A stretch of DNA of 38,937 nucleotides from Pseudomonadota bacterium. GTDB lineage: Bacteria; Pseudomonadota; Gammaproteobacteria; Burkholderiales; Rhodocyclaceae. Positions 1-9,082 of the stretch are shown here, in pieces. Where the stretch lies: NCBI GenBank assembly GCA_029780075.1, contig JAKOZI010000153.1:1-38937 (forward strand), given 5' to 3'. Every line of letters starts with the position of its first letter. Within the stretch, counting starts at the first letter, position 1. Made by a program: the position numbers and the translations under genes. The notes beneath the pieces are model-generated. The model ran no database searches, was not told the DNA's origin, and saw nothing but the letters and a program-made list of their open reading frames with translations.

Positions 1-1799
1 TCGCGTTTGACCGTTGCCAGCGTCGATAGGCATTGTGGCGCGAAGACGTACCAGGCCAGCAGTGATAGCGCGGTGGCCAGGCTCCAGTTTGCGGCGATCA
101 GCGGCGCCAGCGCCTGCGCGGTGTCCTCGCCTGCCGCCGCGAGCGCGTATACCGTGCCCAGGGCGCTGACCGCGACTTCGCGCGCCGCCAGACCAGGGAC
201 CAGCGCGATACTGATCTGCCAGTTGAAGCCGATCGGTTCAAACACCACCGCCAGCGCCTGTCCCAGCATGCCCGCCAGGCTGTACTCGATCGCCGGTCCG
301 GTGGCGCCTTGCGGCGGTGCGGGAAAGCTTGCCAGAAGCCACAGCAGGATCGTGAGAATGAGGATGATGCCGCCAACCCGCTTGAGGAAGATCGCCACCC
401 GTTGCCAGACGCCGAGGCCGACGTTGAGCGGCGTCGGCCAGTGATAATTGGGCAGTTCCATCATCAGCGGACGGACCTCGCGTCCCGCCGCGGTGAAGCG
501 CTTCAGCCCCCAGGCGACAGCCAGGGCGCCGACGATGCCGGCAAGGTACAAAGCCAGCAACACCAGCCCCTGCAGTTCCAGCAGCCCATAAACCTCACGC
601 TGCGGCACGAATGCGCCGATCAGCAGCGCGTATACCGGTAGCCTTGCCGAACAGGTCATCAGCGGTGCGATCATGATGGTGACCAGGCGATCACGCGGGT
701 TGGCGATAGTGCGCGCGGCCATGATGCCGGGGATGGCACAGGCAAAACTCGACAGCAAGGGGATGAACGAGCGGCCGCTGAGCCCCACGCCGCCCATCAG
801 GCGGTCGAGCAGGAACGCTGCGCGCGGCAGATAGCCGGACTCTTCGAGCAGGAGAATGAAGAAATAGAGAATCACGATCTGCGGCAGGAACACCAGGACC
901 CCGCCGGCACCGGCGATCACGCCGTCCACGAGCAGGCTCCTGAGCCACGTGTCCGGCAAGGCCGTACCGATCGCCTGGCCCAATTCGGAGGTGGCGGCCT
1001 TGATCAGGTTCATCGGTGTTTCGGCCCAGGCGAAGACCAGCTGGAACACCAGGAACAGGATTGACGCCAGCAGCAGCGGCCCGATGATCGGATGCAGGAC
1101 GACGCGGTCGATGCGGTCGCTCGGCGTGTGCGGCACGATCTCGTCCAGACCCAGATTCTGCAGGATCTGGCGCACCGCGACATGGTCGGACTGGTTGCTG
1201 TGGGGATCACCGATGGGGGCCGCATGGCCCGGGATGGGCGTGCCCGCCGTAGCGCGGCGCCAGGTCTGCTGATCGTCGAACAGCGCCAGCAAGGGTTCCG
1301 CGCCCGTGTGCCTGATCGCGACGGTGCTCACCACCGGCATTCCCAGTTCGGCGGACAGGCTTTCCGGTACGATCCTGAGTCCGCGTTTTTCGGCCAGATC
1401 GGTCATGTTGAGGGCGACCACGCAGGGCAGGCCGAGACGCTTCACGGCCAGTGCCAGTCGCAGATTGCGCCGCAGATTGGTGGCATCAACGACGCAGACC
1501 ACGAGGTCCGGGCGCTTTTCGCCGGCGGCACGGCCGAACAGGACGTCACAGGTCACCCGCTCGTCAGGCGAACGCGGATACAGGCTGTAGGCTCCCGGCA
1601 GATCGAGAACGCGCAGCGTCCTGCCGGCAGGGGTCGTGAGCCGCCCTTCCTTGCGTTCCACGGTAACCCCGGCGTAGTTGGCGACCTTCTGCCGACTACC
1701 GGTGAGCAGGTTGAACAGGGCGGTCTTGCCGCAGTTGGGGTTGCCCACCAAAGCGAGCAGGGGTCCACTCGGGTGAAAGTGAATGACGGCCTCGTTCAT
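1..1799 (-). CDS. feoB: Ferrous iron transport protein B (partial, runs off left edge)
   Basis: Inner-membrane GTPase-gated Fe(II) permease. About 599 N-terminal residues lie in the window and no stop is reached before base 1. The N-terminal G domain is clear: the G1 P-loop GNPNCGKT is at residues 19-26, followed by a switch region GVTVE, the G3-type DLPGAYSL and the G4 NMTD. The long hydrophobic remainder contains the gate-type segment with LPRAAFLLDRLMGGVGLSG, typical of FeoB membrane cores. The start ATG (1799-1797) overlaps the feoA stop in an ATGA, so translation is coupled with feoA upstream. The reading frame is intact throughout the visible part. Any feoC or other downstream gene lies outside the window. 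Identification is very secure. Confidence 0.96.
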   Translation of the reverse strand, partial: MNEAVIHFHPSGPLLALVGNPNCGKTALFNLLTGSRQKVANYAGVTVERKEGRLTTPAGRTLRVLDLPGAYSLYPRSPDERVTCDVLFGRAAGEKRPDLVVCVVDATNLRRNLRLALAVKRLGLPCVVALNMTDLAEKRGLRIVPESLSAELGMPVVSTVAIRHTGAEPLLALFDDQQTWRRATAGTPIPGHAAPIGDPHSNQSDHVAVRQILQNLGLDEIVPHTPSDRIDRVVLHPIIGPLLLASILFLVFQLVFAWAETPMNLIKAATSELGQAIGTALPDTWLRSLLVDGVIAGAGGVLVFLPQIVILYFFILLLEESGYLPRAAFLLDRLMGGVGLSGRSFIPLLSSFACAIPGIMAARTIANPRDRLVTIMIAPLMTCSARLPVYALLIGAFVPQREVYGLLELQGLVLLALYLAGIVGALAVAWGLKRFTAAGREVRPLMMELPNYHWPTPLNVGLGVWQRVAIFLKRVGGIILILTILLWLLASFPAPPQGATGPAIEYSLAGMLGQALAVVFEPIGFNWQISIALVPGLAAREVAVSALGTVYALAAAGEDTAQALAPLIAANWSLATALSLLAWYVFAPQCLSTLATVKR

Positions 1800-2101
1800 G
1801 CCTCGATGTCCTGGGTGTCGGTCTGGTTGACAGGGGTTACTCCGATGCAGGCCGCTTCGGCTCTGCGCAAGGCGAAGGTGGACTGGGCAACGCGCACCAC
1901 CAGTGGGTCGCCGCCGGGTAGGCCGCGGGCCATCAGCATCACCCGTTCGCCGACGATGAAACCGATTTCCTCCAGCCAGCGTGCCCATTCCGGCGCGGCA
2001 GTTGGCGGCTGAACGTACTGCACGGCAAGCGCCTCACCGATCGATGCCAAATCGAGCGTCCGGAATGAACATGCCTTGCTGGTGTCTGTCACATCAGTCA
2101 A
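1796..2101 (-). CDS. feoA: Ferrous iron transport protein A
   Basis: Small cytosolic SH3-like partner of FeoB, about 101 residues. The C-terminal part carries the FeoA pattern: a hydrophobic LEEIGFIVGERVMLMARGLPGGDPLVVRV block followed by a final strand with LRRAEAACIGV. The open frame extends upstream to 2278, but the only good ribosome-binding site is AGGAG at 2112-2108. It sits 6 nt before a TTG codon at 2101-2099, so I choose TTG as start; a GTG at 2092 is the alternative. The upstream extension has no FeoA similarity and would make the protein unusually long. The gene precedes feoB with a 4-nt overlap, forming a feoAB operon that probably responds to iron through the Fur-like site upstream. 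Confidence 0.88.
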   Translation of the reverse strand: MTDVTDTSKACSFRTLDLASIGEALAVQYVQPPTAAPEWARWLEEIGFIVGERVMLMARGLPGGDPLVVRVAQSTFALRRAEAACIGVTPVNQTDTQDIEA

Positions 2102-2221
2102 TTCAATCTCCTGAATGGGTTTGCTCGCAAAGGAACTTCGCAATCCGGAAGCGGCTGGCAATGCTCCGATGCTGTCAGGACTTCCGGGCGGCGACAAGCC
2201 AGCTGCCGATCGCTTGTGGTT

Positions 2222-2239
2222 GCGAACGATTCTTATTGT
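2222..2239. promoter_or_regulatory. Candidate Fur box upstream of feoAB
   Basis: The stretch GCGAACGATTCTTATTGT resembles the classical Fur operator core (AATGATTCTCATT type). It lies about 120 nt upstream of the chosen feoA start, between the divergent feo and pyruvate dehydrogenase operons. Fur control of feoAB is common in proteobacteria. The match is by eye and imperfect, so this remains a candidate. Confidence 0.45.
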
Positions 2240-2295
2240 ACACCAGAAGTCATCCGGCTGGCGAAGAGTCGCGCGCATGAACTGGTTGCCAGATA

Positions 2296-2324
2296 TTGCA
2301 CGATATAAAATTAGATTTTACAAT
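2296..2324 (+). promoter_or_regulatory. Candidate sigma-70 promoter of aceE
   Basis: TTGCAC (2296-2301) and TACAAT (2319-2324) are separated by exactly 17 nt inside an AT-rich patch that stands out from the GC-rich surroundings. A start point near 2331 would give a leader of about 124 nt before the aceE ATG. The -10 is close to consensus and the -35 matches only in its TTG. The spacer and -10 region also hold the small dyad TAAAAT-TAG-ATTTTA, which could bind a regulator. Confidence 0.5.
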
Positions 2325-2454
2325 GCGAGAAGTGCTTGATTGCTGCACTGCGGTACCGCGTAGGCCAGCAACGTATTACCCTCGTCGCTGGCGCAAAAAA
2401 CTGCGCGCAGCACAACTTTTCATTTCACGATTCTGCAGATCAGGAGACAAATTC

Positions 2455-5148
2455 ATGGCAGCTCTGCCCGAAAACGCGCTGTCGGCCAGCATCAGCGATG
2501 CGGACCCCCAAGAAACCCAGGAATGGCAGGACGCGCTTAGCGGCGTGATCGACCAGGAAGGCCCCGATCGTGCCCACTTTCTGATCGAAGGCCTGATTGC
2601 ACAGGCGCGCCAGGAGGGGATCGACATCCCCTATAGCGCCACTACCGAATACGTCAACACCATTCCGGTTGAACGGCAGCCGAAATATCCCGGCAACGCG
2701 GACATGGAAATCAGGATTCACAACTACATCCGCTGGAACGCCATGGCGATGGTCGTGCGCGCCAACAAGAACAGCAACGTCGGCGGCCATATCGCCTCGT
2801 TCGCCTCGGCGGCGGCCCTTTACGATGTCGGCTTCTCCTGGTTCTGGCATGCCCCCTCGGAACAACATGGCGGCGACCTGATCTTCTTCCAGGGGCACTC
2901 GGTTCCCGGGGTCTATGCGCGCGCCCACCTCCTCGGGCGCCTGACCGACGAGCAGATGGACTGCTTCCGGCAGGAAGTCGACGGCAAGGGCGTCTCGTCC
3001 TACCCGCACCCCTGGCTGATGCCGGATTTCTGGCAGTTTCCGACGGTATCGATGGGTCTCGGCCCGCTGCAGGCCATCTACAGCGCCCGCTTCATGAAAT
3101 ACCTCGACAGCCGGGGTTTCATTGAAGCCCGGGACCGCAAGGTCTGGGCCTTCCTTGGCGACGGCGAGACGGACGAAGTCGAATCCCTGGGTGCCATCGG
3201 CATGGCGGCGCGCGAGCGGCTCGATAATCTGATCTTCGTGATCAACTGCAATCTGCAGCGCCTCGATGGCCCGGTGCGTGGCAACGGCAAGATCATTCAG
3301 GAACTCGAAGGCACTTTTCGCGGCGCCGGCTGGAACGTCATCAAGCTGATCTGGGGAACCAACTGGGACACGCTTTTCCTGCGCGACAAGAAGGGCATCC
3401 TCAAGCAGCGGATGATGGCTGCCCTCGACGGCGAATACCAGACCTTCAAGGCCAAGGATGGGGCCTACGTACGCGAGCACTTCTTCAACACGCCGGAACT
3501 CAAGGCGCTCGTCGCCGACTGGACCGACGACCAGGTCTGGGCGCTGAACCGTGGCGGCCACGACATCTTCAAGATTTTCAGCGCCTACAAGAGTGCGGTC
3601 GAGCATCAAGGCCAGCCGACCCTGATTCTGGCCAAGACCATCAAGGGCTTCGGCATGGGCCAGGCCGGCGAAGCGATGAACATCTCGCATCAGCAAAAGA
3701 AACTCGATTACGAAGCGATCAAGCGTTTCCGTGACCGTTTCAACCTGCCGGTGCGCGACGACCAGGTCGAGGAACTGCCCTACCTCAAGTTCGCCGAAGG
3801 CTCGCCCGAACTTACCTACATGCGCCAGCGGCGAATGGACCTCGGCGGTTACCTGCCGAAGCGTCGACGTACCGCGCCGGCGCTGGAGGTGCCGGCACTG
3901 GCCGCCTTCGATGCGCTGCTCAAGGCCTCGGGCGAGGGGCGCGAGGTGTCCACGACCATGGCCATCGTCCGTTTCCTCAACATCCTGCTCAAGGACAAGA
4001 AGGTCGGCCGTCACGTCGTCCCGATCGTTCCCGATGAATCGCGCACCTTCGGGATGGAGGGTCTGTTCCGCCAGATCGGCATCTGGAATCAGGAAGGCCA
4101 GAAGTACGTTCCGGAAGACCACGACCAGTTGATGTTCTACAAGGAGTCGAAGGACGGCCAGGTTCTCCAGGAAGGGATCAACGAGGCCGGTGCGATGAGC
4201 GACTGGATCGCCGCGGCGACGGCGTATTCGGTGCATGGCGTGCAGATGATCCCGTTCTACATCTGCTACTCGATGTTCGGCCTGCAACGCACGATGGACC
4301 TTTGCTGGGCGGCCGCCGATCAGCGCTCGCGTGGCTTCCTGATCGGCGGCACCGCCGGCCGGACGACGCTGAACGGCGAAGGCCTGCAGCACGAAGACGG
4401 CCATTCGCTGGTGCTCTCCAGCCTGATTCCGAACTGCCTGAGCTACGACCCGACCTTCTCCTTCGAAATCGCCGTGATCATGCAGGAAGGCATGCGCCGG
4501 ATGTATCAGGAGCAGGAGGACATCTTCTATTACGTCACCGTGATGAACGAGAACTACGAGCATCCGGAAATGCCGGTCGGCGCTGCGGCCGACATCCTCA
4601 AGGGGATGTACCTGTTGCGCCGCGGCCATTCGTCGGACACCAATCCGGCTGCGCCGCGCGTACAACTGCTCGGTTCCGGGACGATCTTCCGTGAAGTGAT
4701 CGCCGCTGCCGAATTGCTCAAGAACGACTGGGGGGTCGATGCCGACCTCTGGGGTTGCCCGAGCTTCACCGAACTGGCGCGCAACGGCAGCGACGTCCAG
4801 CGCTGGAACATGCTCAACCCGATTGCCAAGCCGAAGCTGTCGCACGTTGAAAGCTGCCTCGGCGACACGCGCGGCCCGATCGTTGCCGCGACCGACTACG
4901 TGCGCATGTACGCCGAGCAGATCCGTCCTTTCCTCAACCGTCGCTACGTGACGCTGGGCACCGACGGCTTCGGTCGCTCGGACACGCGCGCGAAGTTGCG
5001 CCATTTCTTCGAGGTCGATCGCCGCTGGGTCACCGTGGCCGCCCTGAAGGCTCTCGCCGACGACGGCACGATCGAGCGCGGCAAGGTCGCCGAGGCGATC
5101 GCCCGTTACGGCATCGACGTGAACAAACCCAACCCGACGACGGTTTAA
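2455..5148 (+). CDS. aceE: Pyruvate dehydrogenase E1 component, homodimeric type
   Basis: Thiamine-diphosphate-dependent E1 that decarboxylates pyruvate and acetylates the lipoyl arms of AceF. With the ATG at 2455 (AGGAG 8 nt upstream) it has 897 residues, close to the usual homodimeric AceE length of about 890. The frame is open back to 2296, but that extension has no ribosome site and no family resemblance. The ThDP/Mg motif GDGETDEVESLGAI begins near residue 236 and runs into NLIFVINCNLQRLDGPVRGN, a hallmark of AceE. The YPHPWLMPDFWQFPTVSMGLGP block and the C-terminal transketolase-like portion are also typical. It is the first gene of aceE-aceF-lpdA, 12 nt before aceF, and encodes a cytosolic PDH complex subunit. 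No damage was seen. Confidence 0.97.
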   Translation: MAALPENALSASISDADPQETQEWQDALSGVIDQEGPDRAHFLIEGLIAQARQEGIDIPYSATTEYVNTIPVERQPKYPGNADMEIRIHNYIRWNAMAMVVRANKNSNVGGHIASFASAAALYDVGFSWFWHAPSEQHGGDLIFFQGHSVPGVYARAHLLGRLTDEQMDCFRQEVDGKGVSSYPHPWLMPDFWQFPTVSMGLGPLQAIYSARFMKYLDSRGFIEARDRKVWAFLGDGETDEVESLGAIGMAARERLDNLIFVINCNLQRLDGPVRGNGKIIQELEGTFRGAGWNVIKLIWGTNWDTLFLRDKKGILKQRMMAALDGEYQTFKAKDGAYVREHFFNTPELKALVADWTDDQVWALNRGGHDIFKIFSAYKSAVEHQGQPTLILAKTIKGFGMGQAGEAMNISHQQKKLDYEAIKRFRDRFNLPVRDDQVEELPYLKFAEGSPELTYMRQRRMDLGGYLPKRRRTAPALEVPALAAFDALLKASGEGREVSTTMAIVRFLNILLKDKKVGRHVVPIVPDESRTFGMEGLFRQIGIWNQEGQKYVPEDHDQLMFYKESKDGQVLQEGINEAGAMSDWIAAATAYSVHGVQMIPFYICYSMFGLQRTMDLCWAAADQRSRGFLIGGTAGRTTLNGEGLQHEDGHSLVLSSLIPNCLSYDPTFSFEIAVIMQEGMRRMYQEQEDIFYYVTVMNENYEHPEMPVGAAADILKGMYLLRRGHSSDTNPAAPRVQLLGSGTIFREVIAAAELLKNDWGVDADLWGCPSFTELARNGSDVQRWNMLNPIAKPKLSHVESCLGDTRGPIVAATDYVRMYAEQIRPFLNRRYVTLGTDGFGRSDTRAKLRHFFEVDRRWVTVAALKALADDGTIERGKVAEAIARYGIDVNKPNPTTV

Positions 5149-5160
5149 GGGAGCCCCCAG

Positions 5161-6783
5161 ATGAGTCAATTGATCGAAGTAACAGTCCCCGACATTGGTG
5201 ATTACACCGACGTGCCGGTGATCGACATCTGCGTCATCGTCGGTGACGTCGTCAAGGTCGATGATGCGCTGGTGACCCTGGAATCGGACAAGGCGACAAT
5301 GGATGTGCCGTCTTCGGCAGCCGGGGTGGTCAGGGAAATCCGCGTCGCACTCGGCGAAAGGATTTCCGCAGGTGCCGTCGTCGTCGTTCTCGAAGCGTCC
5401 GGGCAGGCAGCGGTGACGCCGGTTGCCGCCGCCCCCCTTGCTGTCCCAGTTGCGGCGCCAGCACCTGCTGTTGCCGCGGCAGTTCCGGTGGCAGTCCCTG
5501 CTGGCGGAGCGGTCGAGGTCAAGGTGCCTGACATTGGTGACTATCACGATGTTCCGGTGATCGACGTGTGTGTCAAGGTTGGCGACACGGTCAAGGTCGA
5601 TGACGCGTTGGTCACACTCGAATCCGACAAGGCAACGATGGATGTGCCCTCGTCGGTGGCCGGGGTGGTTCGCGAGATCAGGGTCAAGCTTGGCGACAAG
5701 GTTTCCGAGGGCGCGGTGGTCGTCGTCGTTGACAGCGGTGGTGACTCTGCTGCCGTTGCTTCTGTTCCTGCTGCTCCCGCGCCGGTCGCGGCGGTACCGG
5801 TGGTCGCCAGTGCTCCGGTGCCGGCGGTACCAGCCGCGCCTCCAGGTGTTGGCCTGGCCCCTGGCGCCCGGACGCACGCCAGCCCGTCGGTGCGCCTGCT
5901 GGCCCGCGAACTCGGCGTCGATCTCAACAAGGTCACGGCCAGCGGACCCAAAGGCCGCATTCTCAAGGAAGACGTCACGGCTTACGTCAAGGGGGTCATG
6001 ACCGCTGTCCCGGCGGTCGCCGTGGCTGCCGCACCCTCGCTCGGCGGCGGTCTCGACCTGCTGCCCTGGCCGAAGGTCGACTTTGCCAAATTCGGCCCCG
6101 TCGAAATCAAGCCGCTGGCGCGGATCAAGAAGATCTCCGCGCAGAATCTGGCGCGTAACTGGGTGATGATTCCCGCGGTCACCTATCACGAAGACGCCGA
6201 CATTACCGACCTGGAAGCCTTCCGCGTGGCGATGAACAAGGAGAACGAGAAATCAGGACTCAAGATCACCATGCTGGCTTTCCTGATCAAGGCCTGCACG
6301 GTGGCCCTGAAGAAGTTCCCCGAATTCAACAGTTCGCTGGATGGCGACAACCTGGTGCTCAAGCAGTATTGCCACGTCGCCTTTGCGGCCGACACGCCAA
6401 ACGGTCTGGTGGTGCCGGTGATCAAGAACGCCGACCAGAAATCGGTGGCCCAACTGGCCATCGAAAGTGGTGAACTGGCCAGGAAGGCGCGCGACGGCAA
6501 GCTTTCGCCGGCCGAGATGTCCGGGGCCTGCTTCACCATTTCCAGCCTCGGCGGCATCGGCGGCACGTACTTCTCGCCGATCGTCAATGCGCCCGAAGTG
6601 GCCATCCTCGGGGTCAACAAGTCGGTCATGAAGCCGGTCTGGAACGGCGCGGCGTTCGCGCCGCGTCTGATCCTGCCGTTGTCGCTGTCCGCCGACCACC
6701 GCGTCATCGACGGCGCGCTGGCGACCCGCTTCAACGTCTTCATCGCGCAACTCCTCGCCGACATGCGGCGCGTGCTGCTCTGA
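5161..6783 (+). CDS. aceF: Pyruvate dehydrogenase E2, dihydrolipoamide acetyltransferase
   Basis: Core of the PDH complex; it transfers acetyl from lipoyl arms to CoA. The 540 residues are arranged as follows. Lipoyl domain 1 occupies about 3-78 with lipoylated Lys44 in ESDKATMD. An Ala/Pro/Val linker and lipoyl domain 2 follow (about 119-193, Lys157). A second Ala/Pro-rich linker leads to the peripheral-subunit-binding domain (about 240-276, SPSVRLLARELGVDLNKV). The catalytic domain ends with DHRVIDG, with His513 and Asp517 as active-site residues. Two lipoyl domains are within the known range of one to three. The two linkers are long and flexible, as expected for swinging arms. The start at 5161 follows a GGGAG 12-nt spacer after aceE. 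Confidence 0.97.
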   Translation: MSQLIEVTVPDIGDYTDVPVIDICVIVGDVVKVDDALVTLESDKATMDVPSSAAGVVREIRVALGERISAGAVVVVLEASGQAAVTPVAAAPLAVPVAAPAPAVAAAVPVAVPAGGAVEVKVPDIGDYHDVPVIDVCVKVGDTVKVDDALVTLESDKATMDVPSSVAGVVREIRVKLGDKVSEGAVVVVVDSGGDSAAVASVPAAPAPVAAVPVVASAPVPAVPAAPPGVGLAPGARTHASPSVRLLARELGVDLNKVTASGPKGRILKEDVTAYVKGVMTAVPAVAVAAAPSLGGGLDLLPWPKVDFAKFGPVEIKPLARIKKISAQNLARNWVMIPAVTYHEDADITDLEAFRVAMNKENEKSGLKITMLAFLIKACTVALKKFPEFNSSLDGDNLVLKQYCHVAFAADTPNGLVVPVIKNADQKSVAQLAIESGELARKARDGKLSPAEMSGACFTISSLGGIGGTYFSPIVNAPEVAILGVNKSVMKPVWNGAAFAPRLILPLSLSADHRVIDGALATRFNVFIAQLLADMRRVLL

Positions 6784-6799
6784 TCGGGAGAAGGAAATC

Positions 6800-8548
6800 A
6801 TGAGCCAGATCATTGAAGCAAAAGTGCCCGACATCGGCGACTATCACGATGTCCCGGTCATCGACGTGTGTGTCCAGGTCGGCGACACGGTCAGGATCGA
6901 TGACGCCCTGATCACCCTCGAATCCGACAAGGCGACGATGGACGTCCCGAGCAGCGTCGCCGGCGTGGTCAGGGAAGTGAAGGTCAAACTCGGCGACAAA
7001 CTCTCCGAGGGTGCGGTGGTGGCCCTGATCGAGAGCGGTGGGACTGCCGAGGCAACCGCCAAGCCAGTGGCCGCCGCTGCCGGCGCGCCGCCGGCAAGCG
7101 CTGCCTTGGTGCCGCAGGCCGCGGCGCCGATCACCGGCAGTGCCGACCTCGAATGCGAGATGCTGGTTCTCGGCGCCGGACCGGGGGGCTACTCGGCGGC
7201 TTTCCGCAGCGCCGACCTGGGGATGCAGACGGTGCTCGTCGAGCGTTACGCGACGCTCGGTGGCGTCTGCCTGAACGTCGGCTGCATCCCCTCGAAAGCG
7301 CTGCTGCACATCGCCGGCGTAATGGAAGAGGCGCAGCACATGGGCGATTGCGGCGTCAGCTTCGCTGCCCCGAGCATCGATCTCGACAAGCTGCGTGCCC
7401 ACAAGGACAAGGTCGTCGGCAAACTGACCGGCGGTCTTGCCGGCATGGCCAAGGGGCGCAAGGTCCAGGTCGTGCAGGGTGTCGGCCAGTTTCTGGACCC
7501 GAACCATCTCGAAGTCACGCTGGCTGACGGTGGCCGGAAAGTCATCAGGTTCGCGAAGGCGATCATCGCCGCCGGTTCGCAACCGATCGCGCTGCCGTTC
7601 ATGCCCGACGACCCGCGCGTCGTCGACTCGACCGGCGCCCTTGAACTGCGGCAGATCCCGCCGCGCATGCTGGTTGTCGGTGGCGGCATCATCGGCCTCG
7701 AAATGGCCAGCGTCTATTCGGCACTCGGTTCGCGCATCACCGTCGTCGAACTCGGGGCGGTACTGATGCCCGGGGCCGACCGCGATCTCGTGAAGGTCTG
7801 GGAAAAGAAGAACGCCCATCGTTTCGACCGCATCCTGCTCAACACCGGCGTTGTCGCCGCTGCGGCCAGTGCCGATGGAATCGAAGTCACCTACAGCAGC
7901 GACGAGAAGGAGCGCTTCGACCTCGTGCTGGTGGCCGTCGGTCGCTCGCCCAACGGCCGCAAGCTCGCTGCCGAGAAAGCCGGCGTCGCGGTCAATGAGC
8001 GCGGCTTCATTCCGGTCGATACGCAGTTGCGCACCAACGTTCCGCATATTTTTGCGATCGGCGACATCGTCGGGCAACCGATGCTCGCGCACAAGGGGGT
8101 GCACGAAGCGCACGTCGCCGCCGAAGCCGCGCACGGCGGCAAGCGCTGCTTCGACGCCCTGCAGATCCCGTCGGTCGCCTACACCGACCCGGAAATCGCC
8201 TGGGCCGGCAAGACCGAAGAGCAATGCCGGGCCGAGGGGATCACCTACGGCAAGAGCGTCTTCCCCTGGGCGGCTTCGGGTAGGGCTCTGGCCAATGGCC
8301 GCGAGGAGGGCTTCACCAAGCTGATCTTCGATGAAGCGACGCATCGCATCATCGGCGGCAGCATCGTCGGTACCGACGCCGGCGACCTGATCGGCGAAGT
8401 CTGCCTGGCGATCGAAATGGGCTGCGACGCCACCGACATCGGCCACACTATCCACCCGCACCCGACGCTGGGCGAGTCGGTGGGGATGGCGGCGGAAGTC
8501 TATGAGGGCGTGTGTACCGATCTGCCGGCGGTCGTCAAGAAGAGGTAG
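6800..8548 (+). CDS. lpdA: Dihydrolipoyl dehydrogenase (E3) with N-terminal lipoyl domain
   Basis: FAD enzyme that reoxidises the lipoyl arms of the PDH complex and reduces NAD+. It has 582 residues, longer than a plain E3 of about 475, because residues 1-78 form a lipoyl domain with Lys44 in ESDKATMD. An Ala/Pro linker joins it to the E3 body. The FAD-binding GAGPGGYSAA follows near residue 125. The redox disulphide is Cys157/Cys162 in GGVCLNVGCIPSK, and the NAD-binding GGGIIGLE lies mid-protein. The C-terminal HPHPTLGES supplies the His554/Glu559 pair. Lipoyl-E3 fusions are known in Neisseria and other betaproteobacterial PDH operons. An AGAAGGA site precedes the ATG. All catalytic residues are present, and a terminator follows. 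Confidence 0.96.
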   Translation: MSQIIEAKVPDIGDYHDVPVIDVCVQVGDTVRIDDALITLESDKATMDVPSSVAGVVREVKVKLGDKLSEGAVVALIESGGTAEATAKPVAAAAGAPPASAALVPQAAAPITGSADLECEMLVLGAGPGGYSAAFRSADLGMQTVLVERYATLGGVCLNVGCIPSKALLHIAGVMEEAQHMGDCGVSFAAPSIDLDKLRAHKDKVVGKLTGGLAGMAKGRKVQVVQGVGQFLDPNHLEVTLADGGRKVIRFAKAIIAAGSQPIALPFMPDDPRVVDSTGALELRQIPPRMLVVGGGIIGLEMASVYSALGSRITVVELGAVLMPGADRDLVKVWEKKNAHRFDRILLNTGVVAAAASADGIEVTYSSDEKERFDLVLVAVGRSPNGRKLAAEKAGVAVNERGFIPVDTQLRTNVPHIFAIGDIVGQPMLAHKGVHEAHVAAEAAHGGKRCFDALQIPSVAYTDPEIAWAGKTEEQCRAEGITYGKSVFPWAASGRALANGREEGFTKLIFDEATHRIIGGSIVGTDAGDLIGEVCLAIEMGCDATDIGHTIHPHPTLGESVGMAAEVYEGVCTDLPAVVKKR

Positions 8549-8573
8549 GCAACGACACCGTTGGCCACAAGCG

Positions 8574-8608
8574 ACGCCGCCGCACGGGCAGTTCGGTGGC
8601 GTTTTTTT
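8574..8608 (+). terminator. Rho-independent terminator of aceE-aceF-lpdA
   Basis: ACGCCGCCG (8574-8582) pairs with CGGTGGCGT (8594-8602) with one G-T wobble, and is followed by a run of seven T. It begins 26 nt after the lpdA stop. Confidence 0.85.
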
Positions 8609-9082
8609 ATGAGGCGTGGCTTGCGCTGCAGCGCCTATTCCCGAAGATTGGCACGATGTCGGTGGGTCGTCGGGCTACCATTTGAGGTTCCCGACGACAT
8701 CGACGAACACAACGCCGAGGTCGCCGGACTTTTTCAGCGGAGGATTTGTCTGGAACCACTTGTGCCATTATCGACAGTAGAATCTGGCCGTGGTGTTCGA
8801 AGCTGACTCGGTTGTTGAGGGGTTTGGGGTCAAAGGCATTGCGTCGCTCGGGCCGATTGAAGACAATGCGGGCGTAGCACCCGGTCTCGCATGCGTTGTC
8901 TTGGCAGGCGTACCCGGAAAAGCGTGGCTGTCGGGAGCGAGCGGAGCGGATCATGGGGGTGGGTTTGTACGCCGACGGGTAACGGCCAGTAATCCCGTTG
9001 CTGACGATGGCGGTGTGACGATGGCCATGATCAGGGAGCCGCACGGCTGCCGGGGGCGATCACTTTCGAACGGGAGGGTGAC
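8609..9082. other. Intergenic stretch with no convincing gene
   Basis: About 470 nt between the PDH terminator and the signalling cassette. Open frames exist on both strands (for example a 145-codon frame on the minus strand), but none has a ribosome site or recognisable motifs, and their Arg/Cys/Pro-rich composition looks like chance coding in GC-rich DNA or an old gene remnant. The promoter of the following operon must lie here, but I see no strong -35/-10 pair. The GGGAGGGTGAC just before 9083 is the ribosome site of the next gene. Confidence 0.4.

Noticed and set aside
2296..2454. Longer aceE starting at 2296
   Set aside because: The extension contains the likely promoter, has no ribosome site, and does not resemble AceE; the ATG at 2455 has AGGAG at good distance.
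2440..6189. A 1249-codon open frame on the minus strand
   Set aside because: It lies antisense to aceE and aceF, is rich in Arg/His/Gly/Asp typical of mirror frames in GC-rich genes, and has no recognisable domain.
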